Notes under the pieces: model-generated
Database searches by the model: none
Seen by the model: the letters and a program-made list of their open reading frames with translations, nothing else
What the model was told of the DNA's origin: nothing
From: an uncultured Lachnospiraceae bacterium
Lineage (GTDB): Bacteria; Bacillota; Clostridia; Lachnospirales; Lachnospiraceae
DNA: 64,000 bases
Direction: 5' to 3'
Assembly (NCBI GenBank): GCA_947305245.1
Contig: CAMZDG010000002.1
Location: 62,001-126,000 of the forward strand
Shown here: positions 50,858 through 59,427 of the stretch, one piece after another
Layout: each line of letters starts with the position of its first letter
Position numbering within the stretch: the stretch's first letter is position 1
Translations under genes and position numbers: made by a program

Positions 50858-53050
50858 CTACATGGACACTCTCTCTTTGATCTCTGCCATCTTGGCGTCA
50901 TTGAGTCTGCTGTCGCCATGCACGCGGGAATAAGAAAGATAACCGTTCATGCGGTCGATCTTCGTCAGATTTCGGCTGCCGCACTTCGGGCAAACGTCCA
51001 TCTCTAGCTCTTGATGTCCGCAGTCGTCGCAATACGCAAGCGAGAGGTTCACGCCCTCATAGAAGCCCATGTCCATGGCTCTGTGGATCAGGGATTTCAC
51101 GGCCTCAATGTTATAATCGATCGGATACTTCACGTACTGGATCTTTCCGCCGTTTGCGAGATCCCAAAAGCGGTTTTCCAGATCCTGCTTCTGGATGGGC
51201 GTGATGTTCTCCGTCACGTGACAGTGGAAGGAATTGCTGACATATTCTCTGTCGGAAACGCCCTCGATAATGCCATATTTCTTTCTGAACTGCTTTACCT
51301 GCAGGCCGCAAAGGCTCTCTGCCGGCGTGCCGTAGATCGCATACAGGTTGCCGTCAGCTTCCTTGAACTCCGCGATCTTCTTGTTGATATGCTCCATCAC
51401 TTCCACGGCAAAGGCCCCATCCTCCACGAGAGACTTGCCGTTATAGAGCTCCTGAAGCTCGTTCAGCGCCGTGATGCCAAAGCTTGCGGTGGCAGCTTTC
51501 AGGAGAGGCTTGATCTTATCGGTGAGCTTTAAGTGTCCGCCAAGGAATCCGCCCTCGCAATAAGCCAGCGGATTGGTGGAGGCCCGCATCTCGCCAAGAT
51601 ATGCATAGGTGCGGATGTGGAGCTGGCGGATCAGGTTCAGGTAATAATCCAAAACCTCATAGAAATCGCGGCTTTCCTTCCTGGATTTCTCAAGGATCAT
51701 GGGCAGATGCAGGGATACGGCGCCGATGTTGAAACGGCCGACGAATACCGGCTTGTCATCATCATCCGCAGGATGCATGCCGCCGCGCTCATACCAAGGC
51801 GACAGGAACGCACGGCATCCCATGGGAGATACCACTCTGCCGTACTGCTTGTACATACTTGCAACATAGCCCTTGCCGGTCAGGCTCAGCCAGTCAGGAT
51901 ACATGGTCTTTGCAGAGCATTCCACGCCTGCGTTAAACACGTCCTCCATGGGCTTTCCGGGGCCATGAAGATTCTCGTCATACAGGAATACGATCTTCGG
52001 GAACAGAACGGGCTTCTTGCAGTTTTCCTTGCCCTGTCCTTTCTTTCTCACGTTCAGCATCTGAATGGTGCCGAGCTTTGCAAATCTGCCGGTGCCGATG
52101 CCGGCCGTAACGGTGATGAAGGGATAATCGCCGCGGCTGGATGCCACGGTATTGAACTTATATTCCCAGCCCTGGAAGCCCTGTTCAAAGTCCCTGGTCA
52201 CGTCAGCGAGGGCAACCTCCTCCGCCTTCTCCTGTGGAATTCCAAGTCCCACGTATTTCCTGACATACTTCTCATAAGACTTCTCCGCATAAGGCTCAAG
52301 GATCTTATCCACCTCGGGAACGGTGAAGCCGCCGTACTGCTGGCTGGCAGCAGACAGAACAATGTCGCCGATGACGTCGAACGCGGTGTCGAGGGTCTTA
52401 GGCTCATTATACCAAATGTTCCCCATCTCAAAACCGCCGGACAAAACCTCTTTCACGTTAAAGAGGCAGCAGTTCATGGTGTCACGGCGCGCAGACATGT
52501 CGTGAACGTAGATATAGCCGTCACGGCAGGCCTGGATTTCTTCGGTGGTCATGAAGAACTTCTGATAAAGCTCTTTGTTAAATTGATTGAACACTAGGCT
52601 TCTCTTCGTGGAAACAAGCGCGGAGTCCGTGTTTGCATTCTCCTTGTCTCCGATATACATGATGGACTGGCTCTTCTTATAGACGTCATCCATCATGCGG
52701 ACGAAATCCTGCTTATAATTTCGATAGTCCCTGTAGCTCTTTGCAACAATGGGTTTTACTTCCTCCAGTGCGGATTCCACCACGTTGTGCATGATCGCGA
52801 TCGGGATCTCGTTGCTCTCAAACTCATTGATCTTGTCGACCACGTGCTGACAGATGCTGCGCTTCTCCTCTTCGGTGAATTTTGTCAAGGCACGATAGGC
52901 GCTCTTTCCGACGGCATTGATGACCTTCTGAACGTTAAAGGCCTCCTTGCTTCCATCCTTTTTAATGACAAACACTTCTCTGGCGGGACGGTATTCGGCC
53001 CCGTAATCCACCTCGTCGCCATGTTCCGCGTGATCAAAATTACTGCTCAT
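50858..53050 (-). CDS. nrdD: anaerobic (class III) ribonucleoside-triphosphate reductase
   Basis: A 730-residue reductase. An ATP-cone at the N terminus (FVIKKDGSKEAFNVQKVINAV) gives allosteric control. The catalytic barrel includes the RDTMNCCLFN segment. The C terminus has a four-cysteine zinc site (CDDCGHQ, CPKCGS) and the glycyl-radical loop RMNGYLSY, with Gly703. It makes dNTPs from NTPs without oxygen. NrdR-like boxes and a strong promoter lie upstream; nrdG follows. Confidence 0.97.
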   Translation of the reverse strand: MSSNFDHAEHGDEVDYGAEYRPAREVFVIKKDGSKEAFNVQKVINAVGKSAYRALTKFTEEEKRSICQHVVDKINEFESNEIPIAIMHNVVESALEEVKPIVAKSYRDYRNYKQDFVRMMDDVYKKSQSIMYIGDKENANTDSALVSTKRSLVFNQFNKELYQKFFMTTEEIQACRDGYIYVHDMSARRDTMNCCLFNVKEVLSGGFEMGNIWYNEPKTLDTAFDVIGDIVLSAASQQYGGFTVPEVDKILEPYAEKSYEKYVRKYVGLGIPQEKAEEVALADVTRDFEQGFQGWEYKFNTVASSRGDYPFITVTAGIGTGRFAKLGTIQMLNVRKKGQGKENCKKPVLFPKIVFLYDENLHGPGKPMEDVFNAGVECSAKTMYPDWLSLTGKGYVASMYKQYGRVVSPMGCRAFLSPWYERGGMHPADDDDKPVFVGRFNIGAVSLHLPMILEKSRKESRDFYEVLDYYLNLIRQLHIRTYAYLGEMRASTNPLAYCEGGFLGGHLKLTDKIKPLLKAATASFGITALNELQELYNGKSLVEDGAFAVEVMEHINKKIAEFKEADGNLYAIYGTPAESLCGLQVKQFRKKYGIIEGVSDREYVSNSFHCHVTENITPIQKQDLENRFWDLANGGKIQYVKYPIDYNIEAVKSLIHRAMDMGFYEGVNLSLAYCDDCGHQELEMDVCPKCGSRNLTKIDRMNGYLSYSRVHGDSRLNDAKMAEIKERVSM

Positions 53051-53098
53051 TTTGCTCCCCCATTTCTTTCATTCTGAAATGAAACAACGTTTCTTTGC

Positions 53099-53143
53099 CA
53101 CAAGATATAGATCCAACGACTTTTTAAAATCCCACATCTTGTG
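53099..53143. promoter_or_regulatory. pair of NrdR-like boxes
   Basis: CACAAGATATAGAT (53099-53112) matches 11 of 14 positions of the NrdR consensus CACWATATATWGTG; TCCCACATCTTGTG (53130-53143) matches about 9. Their starts are 31 bp apart, the spacing typical for paired NrdR boxes. They lie just downstream of the predicted nrdD transcription start. Confidence 0.55.
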
Positions 53144-53154
53144 CCAGCGTATCA

Positions 53155-53184
53155 AGTATAAAAGCTATGGAAAGCATTTGTCAA
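53155..53184 (-). promoter_or_regulatory. nrdD promoter
   Basis: Minus strand TTGACA (53184-53179), 18-base spacer, TATACT (53160-53155). Leader of about 98 bases containing the NrdR-like boxes. Confidence 0.7.
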
Positions 53185-53198
53185 CGTAAAAACCTAAC

Positions 53199-53232
53199 AA
53201 AAAAGGGGGGCTAATTTTTTAGCGCCCCTTTT
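53199..53232. terminator. terminator after the WYL gene
   Basis: Arms GGGGGGCTAA (53205-53214) and TTAGCGCCCC (53219-53228) pair with one mismatch, with A/T runs outside both arms. It would stop minus-strand transcripts from the WYL gene before the nrdD promoter and can also act on the plus strand. Confidence 0.75.
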
Positions 53233-53243
53233 CAAAAAAAGCA

Positions 53244-53273
53244 TTGACAATTCTATTTACTGATAATTATAAA
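53244..53273 (+). promoter_or_regulatory. promoter-like sequence antisense to the WYL gene end
   Basis: TTGACA (53244-53249), 18-base spacer, TATAAA (53268-53273) on the plus strand. No plus-strand gene follows; a transcript would run antisense into the end of the WYL regulator gene. It may be chance in AT-rich DNA. Confidence 0.35.
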
Positions 53274-53304
53274 GTATTATCGGAAAAAGCAGTGACTATT
53301 CAGA

Positions 53305-54294
53305 TCAGTCAAGGCTTTCTTCGAGGATTTCCCTGAGGTAGGCATGGTATCTGTCCCTCACTTCCTCAGGACTGACGATCTTCGCGTCCTTCCCGATCCC
53401 GGCCATCCATCCAAAGAACTGATTCGACACCGAAAGCTTAGTACGTACGCGGATAAAGCCCTTTTTATCGCTTCGGATCGGCACCTCTTTACCAAATCGG
53501 TCAATGACCACGCCGATGAGAGATTCCGGGAAAGTCATGACCACGATCTCTTCTTTTCCGCCAAACATGCCAAACGTCTGATTTGAATATGCAGCAAGAT
53601 CAATTTTCTCAAATGCTTTACTGCCTTCCCTGGCCTTTTCCAGGACCTTCACGCTCCCCATCTTGTCCACGCGGAAATGCTTGAAGGATTCTGACGCTCC
53701 GTCATAAGCCAACAGATAATAATTCTCATTTTGCCAAAGGAGTGCCCACGGGCTGATCACTCTCTCCTCCTCACGCCTTGGAACCAATTCCTTTTTCAGG
53801 TTCCAATCCATGTAGATAAAGGAGATCTGGCGGTTTTCCTGTATGGCACGGTGAATGTTGTCGATGCTGTAATAGATGCTCTCATTTTCCGTTTTCACCC
53901 TGCCGGCCACGTGCACCTGACGCTGAAGCTTTCCGGCGTCCTGCTTGCCTGCCACGCGTTCCAGCTTGGCGATCAATTCCCTGGACTTTCTCGTCGTGAT
54001 AAAGCGGGAAGATTGCACTGCGTCCACCAATAGTTTTAGCTCAGCCAATTCGAATTCCCGCTGTCCCAGATAATATCCGCCGCCAAGGCGACTGCTGTTT
54101 TGCAAAACGTCAAAGCCAAAATCCTTCAGCTTTTCCATGTCATCATAGATGCTCTTTCTCTCAGCATGGATCCCCTGTGCCTCGAGGTAAGCGATCATAC
54201 GGTTCGTGCTGACCGGACGCTCTTCACAGCCTTCTTCCTGCAAAAGGCGGAGCAAATACAATAGCTTTAGTTTTTGTCCCGCTGACTTCGGCAT
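53305..54294 (-). CDS. WYL-domain transcriptional regulator
   Basis: A 329-residue regulator. An N-terminal helix-turn-helix domain (residues 8-65, RLLQEEGCEERPVSTNRMIAYL) is followed by a WYL ligand-sensing domain (about 140-320: RQISFIYMDW, VISPWALLWQNENYYLLAYD, SFKHFRVDKMGSV). WYL regulators respond to nucleic-acid-like or nucleotide ligands and often control DNA repair or defence genes. It is downstream of a small membrane protein and a membrane-bound MutS homologue, which are candidate targets by position only. AAAAGGAG before the ATG. Confidence 0.88.
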   Translation of the reverse strand: MPKSAGQKLKLLYLLRLLQEEGCEERPVSTNRMIAYLEAQGIHAERKSIYDDMEKLKDFGFDVLQNSSRLGGGYYLGQREFELAELKLLVDAVQSSRFITTRKSRELIAKLERVAGKQDAGKLQRQVHVAGRVKTENESIYYSIDNIHRAIQENRQISFIYMDWNLKKELVPRREEERVISPWALLWQNENYYLLAYDGASESFKHFRVDKMGSVKVLEKAREGSKAFEKIDLAAYSNQTFGMFGGKEEIVVMTFPESLIGVVIDRFGKEVPIRSDKKGFIRVRTKLSVSNQFFGWMAGIGKDAKIVSPEEVRDRYHAYLREILEESLD

Positions 54295-54340
54295 GCGATC
54301 ACTCCTTTTCGTTTTTCGGCGCTTCCGTTTCCTTTACCGT

Positions 54341-54508
54341 TTACTTCCCGTCCGCGCCGGCATTCTCCTGCTTGTTATCTGCCGCCTCCAGATCCTTGGC
54401 ATCCTTACGCTTTCGCAGTTTGATGCCAAGAAAAATGGCGATCGCTCCTGCGATCACAAAGCAAAGAAGCACGATCCCGTAACTGGCAAATGCACTTAAA
54501 AAACCCAT
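54341..54508 (-). CDS. 55-residue single-pass membrane protein
   Basis: Frame from ATG 54508 to TAA 54341. One hydrophobic segment at residues 9-28 (ASYGIVLLCFVIAGAIAIFL) is followed by a basic stop-transfer (KLRKRKDAKD) and an acidic, Gly/Asn-rich tail. The start has GAAGG and AAGGG upstream; ATG 54511 is an adjacent alternative. It was found by translating the gap between two genes. I do not recognise a named family with certainty. It may be cotranscribed with the WYL regulator, 46 bp downstream. Confidence 0.65.
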   Translation of the reverse strand: MGFLSAFASYGIVLLCFVIAGAIAIFLGIKLRKRKDAKDLEAADNKQENAGADGK

Positions 54509-54543
54509 CATCCTTCATCCCTTCTTGGGCCGCCGCGTCCCAT

Positions 54544-54571
54544 ATAATACTCTTAAACGATAGTATATCAA
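54544..54571 (-). promoter_or_regulatory. possible promoter of the small membrane protein/WYL unit
   Basis: Minus strand TTGATA (54571-54566), 16-base spacer, TATTAT (54549-54544), 36 bases before the small gene's ATG. Confidence 0.45.
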
Positions 54572-54654
54572 AGAAAAGCCGTCTGCGTCAAGCATCTTGA
54601 CCATAGTTTGCCGGACGCATGCGTCATCACTTCCCTGAAAACAATGTCGTTACG

Positions 54655-56355
54655 TCAAGACCACAGTCCCGTCTGCACAAAGCGCTCGGCCCTCTCCTGC
54701 GCCTTTTGGATCACGTCTTCGTCATATCCGATGATCTCGAGCAGCTTAATGGCATTTCTCGTCGTTGCCTTCCCGGGAAGAAGTCGATATTGGAAGCAGA
54801 CGTCGCCGTCGATGATCTCTTCCTCAAAATGATAATTATGATACTCCTCTTTCAACAATTCCGTCAGTTCCACGTCATGCGTGGCCGCGAAACATAGAAC
54901 GCTCTTTCCGTAAAGGCTATGAAGGATCTGTGTCGACGCCGCGATCCTTTCCACGGTGTTTGTCCCCCGAAGGACTTCATCGACAAAGCAAAGGACAGGC
55001 ATCCCTTCTTCTTTTACGGCCGTCAGAATGCGCTTTAAGGCCTTGATCTCCACCATATAATAGCTATCGCCGCTCTCAATGTCATCCCGAAGGGACATGG
55101 ACGAATAAATGCGCCAAACGTGCGCCTCATAACGGGAAGCAGTACAGGTATGCACCGTCTGTGCCAAAATGGCATTGATCGCAACCATCTTTAAGAACGT
55201 GGATTTTCCGGAAGCATTCGATCCCGTAAGAAGCACTCCTTGCTTCGTCTCGATCGTGTTTTTCACGGGTTCCTCGATCAAAGGATGGTATCCCTCTTCA
55301 ACGCGAAGCGCGATCTCACCTTCCGGTAAAAACTTCGGAACGCAGTACCCGTTGTCTCGTCCAAGGCTGGTTCTCCATGCGCCAATGGCAATGGAAGTCT
55401 CCAGCCTTCCAAGCAGGGTGTTCAGGTCATCCACCGGCTGTACGTTCTTTTGCAAAAAAGCCAGCATTTTGTTGAAAACGATCAGGTCCACGTGAAAGGT
55501 CATCTTCAGATAATCCATCAATAGATCTAAGGGATTTCCGCTGAGAGACCCATTTTTCGACTCCACCCATATGGAGCCTCTTCGAAGCGGCGCGAGCGCG
55601 GCTCTCTTTTCTTTGATCTTTTTCAAGATCGGCTCCCAAAAAGCATCCTTATTGCCACTCGGAACCTTTTCCACCCGATCCGCTGCATCCAGAAGCTTTA
55701 CAATGAACTGAAAGCTAATGATATAGGGCTCGATCTCTTCCTTTTCCTTGAAATACGTCATGATGTTAAAGACCATGAGGGCAATGCAGCCAAGCAGCGC
55801 ATAGCTAAAGAAAAAGGGCATGCAGGCAACGAGAGGGATAAAGAGCAGATCCATGAGGATCGCCCTGCGATTGGAACGCTCTCCCAGATAGCCCAGATTG
55901 TCGATATAGTCATACAGGGAATACTTTCCAAGATAGCCCAGCTTCGCCATCTGAAGCTGCACGTAGACGCGCTCCTCCTCATGCTCCATGAAATACCGGA
56001 TCCACTTCTCCAGGCCTTCCAGCTGCTCTGCGCTCTGGCCCGCACTTCGGAGCGTATGATATAAATATTCCTCTCCTGCGGCAGAATAGGTATGATTCAT
56101 GGAGCGAAAGATTTGATCCATGTCGAGGTCATTCCAAGTGACGTCATCGATCTGTCCTGTCTGCGCATGCTTTAAGTAATAACGATTGATCCTTGCGAAT
56201 CGCTCCAGATCCTGCCTTCTTTCGCGCAAAATGCCATAATCCCTGTGCAGACTTTCCTTGAAACGCTTTTGCTTCTTTCTGTCCCTGTAAATCTCCACTC
56301 CGATCACAGCAGCGATAAACCCCAATGCCATCAGCCAAAAGATCAAATATTCCAT
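54655..56355 (-). CDS. membrane-anchored MutS-family ATPase
   Basis: A 566-residue protein. The MutS ATPase domain is at the C terminus: Walker A GSNASGKST (Lys384), then VDEVLRGTNTVER, and an ABC-like helix region; a MutS core/lever part lies before it (DDLNTLLGRLETSIAIG). The mismatch-recognition domain of MutS is absent. Instead there is an N-terminal membrane segment (residues 3-21) and a hairpin of two more near residues 165-205 (LLFIPLVACMPFFFSYALLGCIALMVF). Such membrane MutS homologues exist in several phyla and have no established role in mismatch repair. The ribosome site is weak. Confidence 0.85.
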   Translation of the reverse strand: MEYLIFWLMALGFIAAVIGVEIYRDRKKQKRFKESLHRDYGILRERRQDLERFARINRYYLKHAQTGQIDDVTWNDLDMDQIFRSMNHTYSAAGEEYLYHTLRSAGQSAEQLEGLEKWIRYFMEHEEERVYVQLQMAKLGYLGKYSLYDYIDNLGYLGERSNRRAILMDLLFIPLVACMPFFFSYALLGCIALMVFNIMTYFKEKEEIEPYIISFQFIVKLLDAADRVEKVPSGNKDAFWEPILKKIKEKRAALAPLRRGSIWVESKNGSLSGNPLDLLMDYLKMTFHVDLIVFNKMLAFLQKNVQPVDDLNTLLGRLETSIAIGAWRTSLGRDNGYCVPKFLPEGEIALRVEEGYHPLIEEPVKNTIETKQGVLLTGSNASGKSTFLKMVAINAILAQTVHTCTASRYEAHVWRIYSSMSLRDDIESGDSYYMVEIKALKRILTAVKEEGMPVLCFVDEVLRGTNTVERIAASTQILHSLYGKSVLCFAATHDVELTELLKEEYHNYHFEEEIIDGDVCFQYRLLPGKATTRNAIKLLEIIGYDEDVIQKAQERAERFVQTGLWS

Positions 56356-56406
56356 GCCTTCACCATCCCGTCAAACCCGCTCATACAATCATCAGTCAAC
56401 AAAAAA

Positions 56407-56435
56407 AAGATAAAACGTATCCAGCCAAAAGTCAA
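56407..56435 (-). promoter_or_regulatory. possible promoter of the membrane MutS gene
   Basis: Minus strand TTGACT (56435-56430), 17-base spacer, TATCTT (56412-56407), 52 bases upstream of the start codon. Confidence 0.5.
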
Positions 56436-56453
56436 GGGCGCCAGAAGGCGCCC
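56436..56453. repeat. GC-rich inverted repeat after the purine permease gene
   Basis: GGGCGCC-agaa-GGCGCCC (56436-56453). It lies 56 bp beyond the permease stop and directly against the next promoter. It lacks a clean T-run on the minus strand, so it is at best a weak terminator. Confidence 0.6.
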
Positions 56454-56508
56454 CTGCTTAAAGTTTTATGAAATTTTAGGAAACAAAAAGCAAAGTCTTG
56501 GGTTCTCA

Positions 56509-57936
56509 CTAAACTGCAAGGAAGAACTTCACAAGGAAGATCGCACTCAGCACGTAGGTCAGGATCGATACGTCCTTTGCCTTTCCGGTGAAGAGCTTCA
56601 TCACGGTATAAGAGATCAGGCCAATGCCGATGGCATGTCCGATGGAACTGGAGATGGGCATTGCAAGAAGCATCAGCCCAACGGGAACCGTCTGATACAT
56701 GTCGGTGAAATCAATGTTCTTTAATCCACTCAGCATCAGGATACCAACATAGATCAGTGCAGACGAAGTAGCTGCGGGAGGAATGATGCCAGCGATGGGT
56801 GCGATGAACATACAAGCCAGGAAAATGATACCGGTGGTCAGAGCGGTCAGACCGGTTCTTCCGCCTGCTTCCACGCCGGATGCAGACTCGATAAAGGTGG
56901 TAACGGTGGAGGTACCGGTTGCGGAACCTGCTACGGTACCGATGGCGTCAGCCAGAAGGGCTTCCTTCATCTTAGGCATTTTGCCATTCTTGTCAAGCAT
57001 GCCTGCACGGCTTGCGGTACCAACTAAAGTTCCAATGGTATCGAACATGTCGATGATGCAGAAGGTAACGATCAGGGTCACTGCGGTAAAGATACCCATG
57101 CTGATGAAACCACTGAAGTTAAACTTAAAGAACGTGGTATTCACCATGTCGCCAACGGGAGGCAGGAAGGAAGCAGTTGCAAGGGAAGCAAACGGATTGG
57201 TGCCAAGGAAGATCGCTTCGCCGGCCCAATAGATCACGCTTGCAACGAGCATGCCAAGGATCACGGCTGCCTTAATGCCCTTCTGCGCGAGAATGATGAT
57301 CACGAAAAGACCGATGAATGCAGTCGCAACGCTAAGAACCATCTGTGAATATCCAGAGCCCATGGTGGTCTTAGCCTGTCCTGCGGTCAGTGCACCAAAG
57401 AAATGCGCCATCATGTAGTAAGGTCCGCCGGTCTCGGAATATACGCCTGCGTTAGATCCAAATCCAATGTTCATCAGCATAAGGCCGATGGCAGGAGCAA
57501 TACCAAGGCGAACGCCCAAAGGAATGGCTTCCACGATCTTCTCGCGAACGCTAAGAACGGATAAGACGATAAAGATGATACCTTCGATCAGAACGATCAC
57601 CAGCGCAGACTGATAAGACTCCACGTAGGTCATTCCGGTAATGCTTACCAAATTGGCAACAACCAGTGCAAAGAAGCTGTTCAGTCCCATGCCGGGTGCC
57701 ATGGCGAAAGGCTTGTTTGCAGCAAAGGCCATGACAAACATACCGATCGCAGAAGCGATACAGGTTGCCATAAACACTCCGTTCCAGAGTGCCTGACCCT
57801 CTTTGCCAAAATCGGTAAGCAAATTGGGATTCAGGGCGATGATGTAAGCCATCGTCATGAATGTGGTGAGACCGGCAATGATCTCAGTTTTTACGTTCGT
57901 GCCGTTCTCTTTGAGCTTGAATACTTTCTCTAACAT
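56509..57936 (-). CDS. NCS2/AzgA-type purine permease
   Basis: A 475-residue permease with about 12-14 membrane segments. AzgA/PbuG-type signatures: TEIIAGLTTFMTMAYIIALNP near the N terminus, NKPFAMAPGMGLNSFFAL, and DMFDTIGTLVGTASRAGMLD. It imports adenine, guanine or hypoxanthine by proton symport. ATG 57936 follows AGGAGGG; a frame open to 58014 was rejected. Behind PNP and cytidine deaminase in a salvage group. No purine riboswitch is present; a 17-bp palindrome is. Confidence 0.9.
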   Translation of the reverse strand: MLEKVFKLKENGTNVKTEIIAGLTTFMTMAYIIALNPNLLTDFGKEGQALWNGVFMATCIASAIGMFVMAFAANKPFAMAPGMGLNSFFALVVANLVSITGMTYVESYQSALVIVLIEGIIFIVLSVLSVREKIVEAIPLGVRLGIAPAIGLMLMNIGFGSNAGVYSETGGPYYMMAHFFGALTAGQAKTTMGSGYSQMVLSVATAFIGLFVIIILAQKGIKAAVILGMLVASVIYWAGEAIFLGTNPFASLATASFLPPVGDMVNTTFFKFNFSGFISMGIFTAVTLIVTFCIIDMFDTIGTLVGTASRAGMLDKNGKMPKMKEALLADAIGTVAGSATGTSTVTTFIESASGVEAGGRTGLTALTTGIIFLACMFIAPIAGIIPPAATSSALIYVGILMLSGLKNIDFTDMYQTVPVGLMLLAMPISSSIGHAIGIGLISYTVMKLFTGKAKDVSILTYVLSAIFLVKFFLAV

Positions 57937-57992
57937 GTTCTTCCCTCCTAAGTATAAAATTTTGATTAGAGAAACATTGGTTACTATGATGA

Positions 57993-58009
57993 ATTTGCCC
58001 ATGGCAAAT
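57993..58009. promoter_or_regulatory. 17-bp palindromic operator candidate before the purine permease
   Basis: ATTTGCC-CAT-GGCAAAT: perfect 7-bp arms around 3 bases. It lies 57 bp upstream of the permease ATG and 22 bp past the cdd stop. Looks like a regulator-binding site; the protein is unknown. Confidence 0.5.
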
Positions 58010-58030
58010 AGCATCCCTTACCAAAAAGGC

Positions 58031-58459
58031 TTACGCCCCGGAAAGCTGCTCCCCGCCGAACCCGTGCGGCAATAATTCGCCCAGCGTCATTACCTTATAA
58101 TCCTCCAGGCTCTTTGCTACAATGATCAGGAAATCATCCCCGCAAAACTCCTTCATCACCTGTCGGCAGATACCACAGGGATACGCATAGGAATCGATCT
58201 TCTGATCCTTCCTCCCGCCGACAATCGCGATGGCCCGAAATTCTCTTTCCCCTTCCTGAACCGCGCGAAAAAAGGCCACTCTCTCCGCGCAGACGGTCGC
58301 GCCATAGGAGGCATTTTCCAGGTTGCATCCGGGATAGACTCTTCCCTGACTGGAAAGAAGCGCCGCGCCAACCTGATAATTGGAATAGGGACAATATGCT
58401 TTCGTCCTTGCCCCCATGGCCTGCAGGATCAATTTTTTGAGGTCAAATGTCTCTTCCAT
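58031..58459 (-). CDS. cdd: cytidine deaminase
   Basis: A 142-residue zinc enzyme. The catalytic CAE is at 57-59 (ASYGATVCAERVAFF), and the zinc cysteines are Cys95 and Cys98 (YPCGICRQ). It deaminates cytidine and deoxycytidine to the uridines. It starts 3 bp after the PNP stop with GGAGG 8 bases upstream, so the two are cotranscribed for nucleoside salvage. Confidence 0.95.
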   Translation of the reverse strand: MEETFDLKKLILQAMGARTKAYCPYSNYQVGAALLSSQGRVYPGCNLENASYGATVCAERVAFFRAVQEGEREFRAIAIVGGRKDQKIDSYAYPCGICRQVMKEFCGDDFLIIVAKSLEDYKVMTLGELLPHGFGGEQLSGA

Positions 58460-58462
58460 TGT

Positions 58463-59305
58463 TTATTCCTCCAGCCGCCCCATCCTTCGGATACTATTCG
58501 ATACCACGGCGGTAAACTTCTTCGCGGCAGCGTCGGCAGCTTCCTGCACTTCCTTGTGGCTCAAAGGCTTTCCGGACATTCCGGCAGCCAAATTACAGAT
58601 GCAGGAGATCCCACAGATGCGCATCCCCATATGATTTGCGGCAATGGCTTCCACGACAGTGCTCATGCCGACGGCGTCGGTGCCAAGCGCACGGAGCATG
58701 CGGATCTCCGCAGGGCTCTCATAGGAAGGACCCGTCAGCTGCGTATAAACCCCTTCCTGAAGCACCACGTTTTCTTCCTTGGCCGCTTCCCGAAGCACCT
58801 TTTGCAGCTCTATGTCATACACCTGAGACATGTCAGGAAAACGAACTCCCAGGCTGTCTGGATTCGTGCCGATCAGGGGATTTGTCACAAAGGTGGAAAT
58901 ATGATCCGTGATCATCATAAGATCGCCAGGCTGAAAGCCTTCTCTCAGGCCACCCGAGGCATTCGTCAGAAACAGATACCGGGCACCGAGCTTTTTCATC
59001 AACCGGATGGGCAGGACCACGTCTTCCATGGAATACCCTTCATAATGATGCACGCGACCCTTCATGCATACGACGGGAACGCCAGAAAGCGTGCCGAAAA
59101 TAAACCTTCCGGCATGACCGGCCACCGTAGAAACGGGAAAGCCCTCGATCTCCTCATACGGGATCTCAGCTTCCACTTTCAGAAGATTTGCAAAGTCTCC
59201 AAGTCCGGAACCGAGAACCAAGGCAACCAAGGGCTGAAAAGCCGTTTTTTCCCTGACCTGCGCCAGCGTTTTTTCGAGTTTTTCCTCTACTTTTGTCGCT
59301 TTCAA
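58463..59305 (-). CDS. purine-nucleoside phosphorylase (trimeric type)
   Basis: A 280-residue phosphorylase that splits inosine/guanosine to base and ribose-1-phosphate. Motifs: VLGSGLGDF (phosphate loop), VVCMKGRVHHYEGY, TNASGGLREGFQPGDLM, and GPSYESPAEIRMLRALGTDAVGMSTVVE. The TTG start at 59305 has AAAGGAG 10 bases upstream. First gene of the PNP-cdd-permease group. Whether it is PunA-like or XapA-like cannot be told. Confidence 0.95.
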   Translation of the reverse strand: MKATKVEEKLEKTLAQVREKTAFQPLVALVLGSGLGDFANLLKVEAEIPYEEIEGFPVSTVAGHAGRFIFGTLSGVPVVCMKGRVHHYEGYSMEDVVLPIRLMKKLGARYLFLTNASGGLREGFQPGDLMMITDHISTFVTNPLIGTNPDSLGVRFPDMSQVYDIELQKVLREAAKEENVVLQEGVYTQLTGPSYESPAEIRMLRALGTDAVGMSTVVEAIAANHMGMRICGISCICNLAAGMSGKPLSHKEVQEAADAAAKKFTAVVSNSIRRMGRLEE

Positions 59306-59351
59306 CTCTTATGTTCTCCTTTGCGTCTCACTTTTCCTTCCGTACCTTTAC

Positions 59352-59380
59352 AGTATACAGAATTTTTAAAGCAAAATCAA
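59352..59380 (-). promoter_or_regulatory. promoter of the nucleoside salvage genes
   Basis: Minus strand TTGATT (59380-59375), 17-base spacer, TATACT (59357-59352), about 47 bases before the PNP start codon. Confidence 0.65.
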
Positions 59381-59427
59381 TTCTTTTGCAACAATTCGCG
59401 CAAGAATTTTCAAGAAGAACGACACCA

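Noticed and set aside
51533..52597. 354-codon plus-strand frame opposite nrdD
   Set aside because: Antisense shadow of a well-conserved gene; no domain or ribosome site.
57937..58030. Possible purine riboswitch upstream of the permease
   Set aside because: The conserved loop and junction sequences of the purine aptamer are not present; the space is also too short.
59381..59427. AATTCTTGC/GCAAAAGAATT as a terminator after spoIVA
   Set aside because: The stem has a two-base bulge and lacks a clean T-run; too weak to call.
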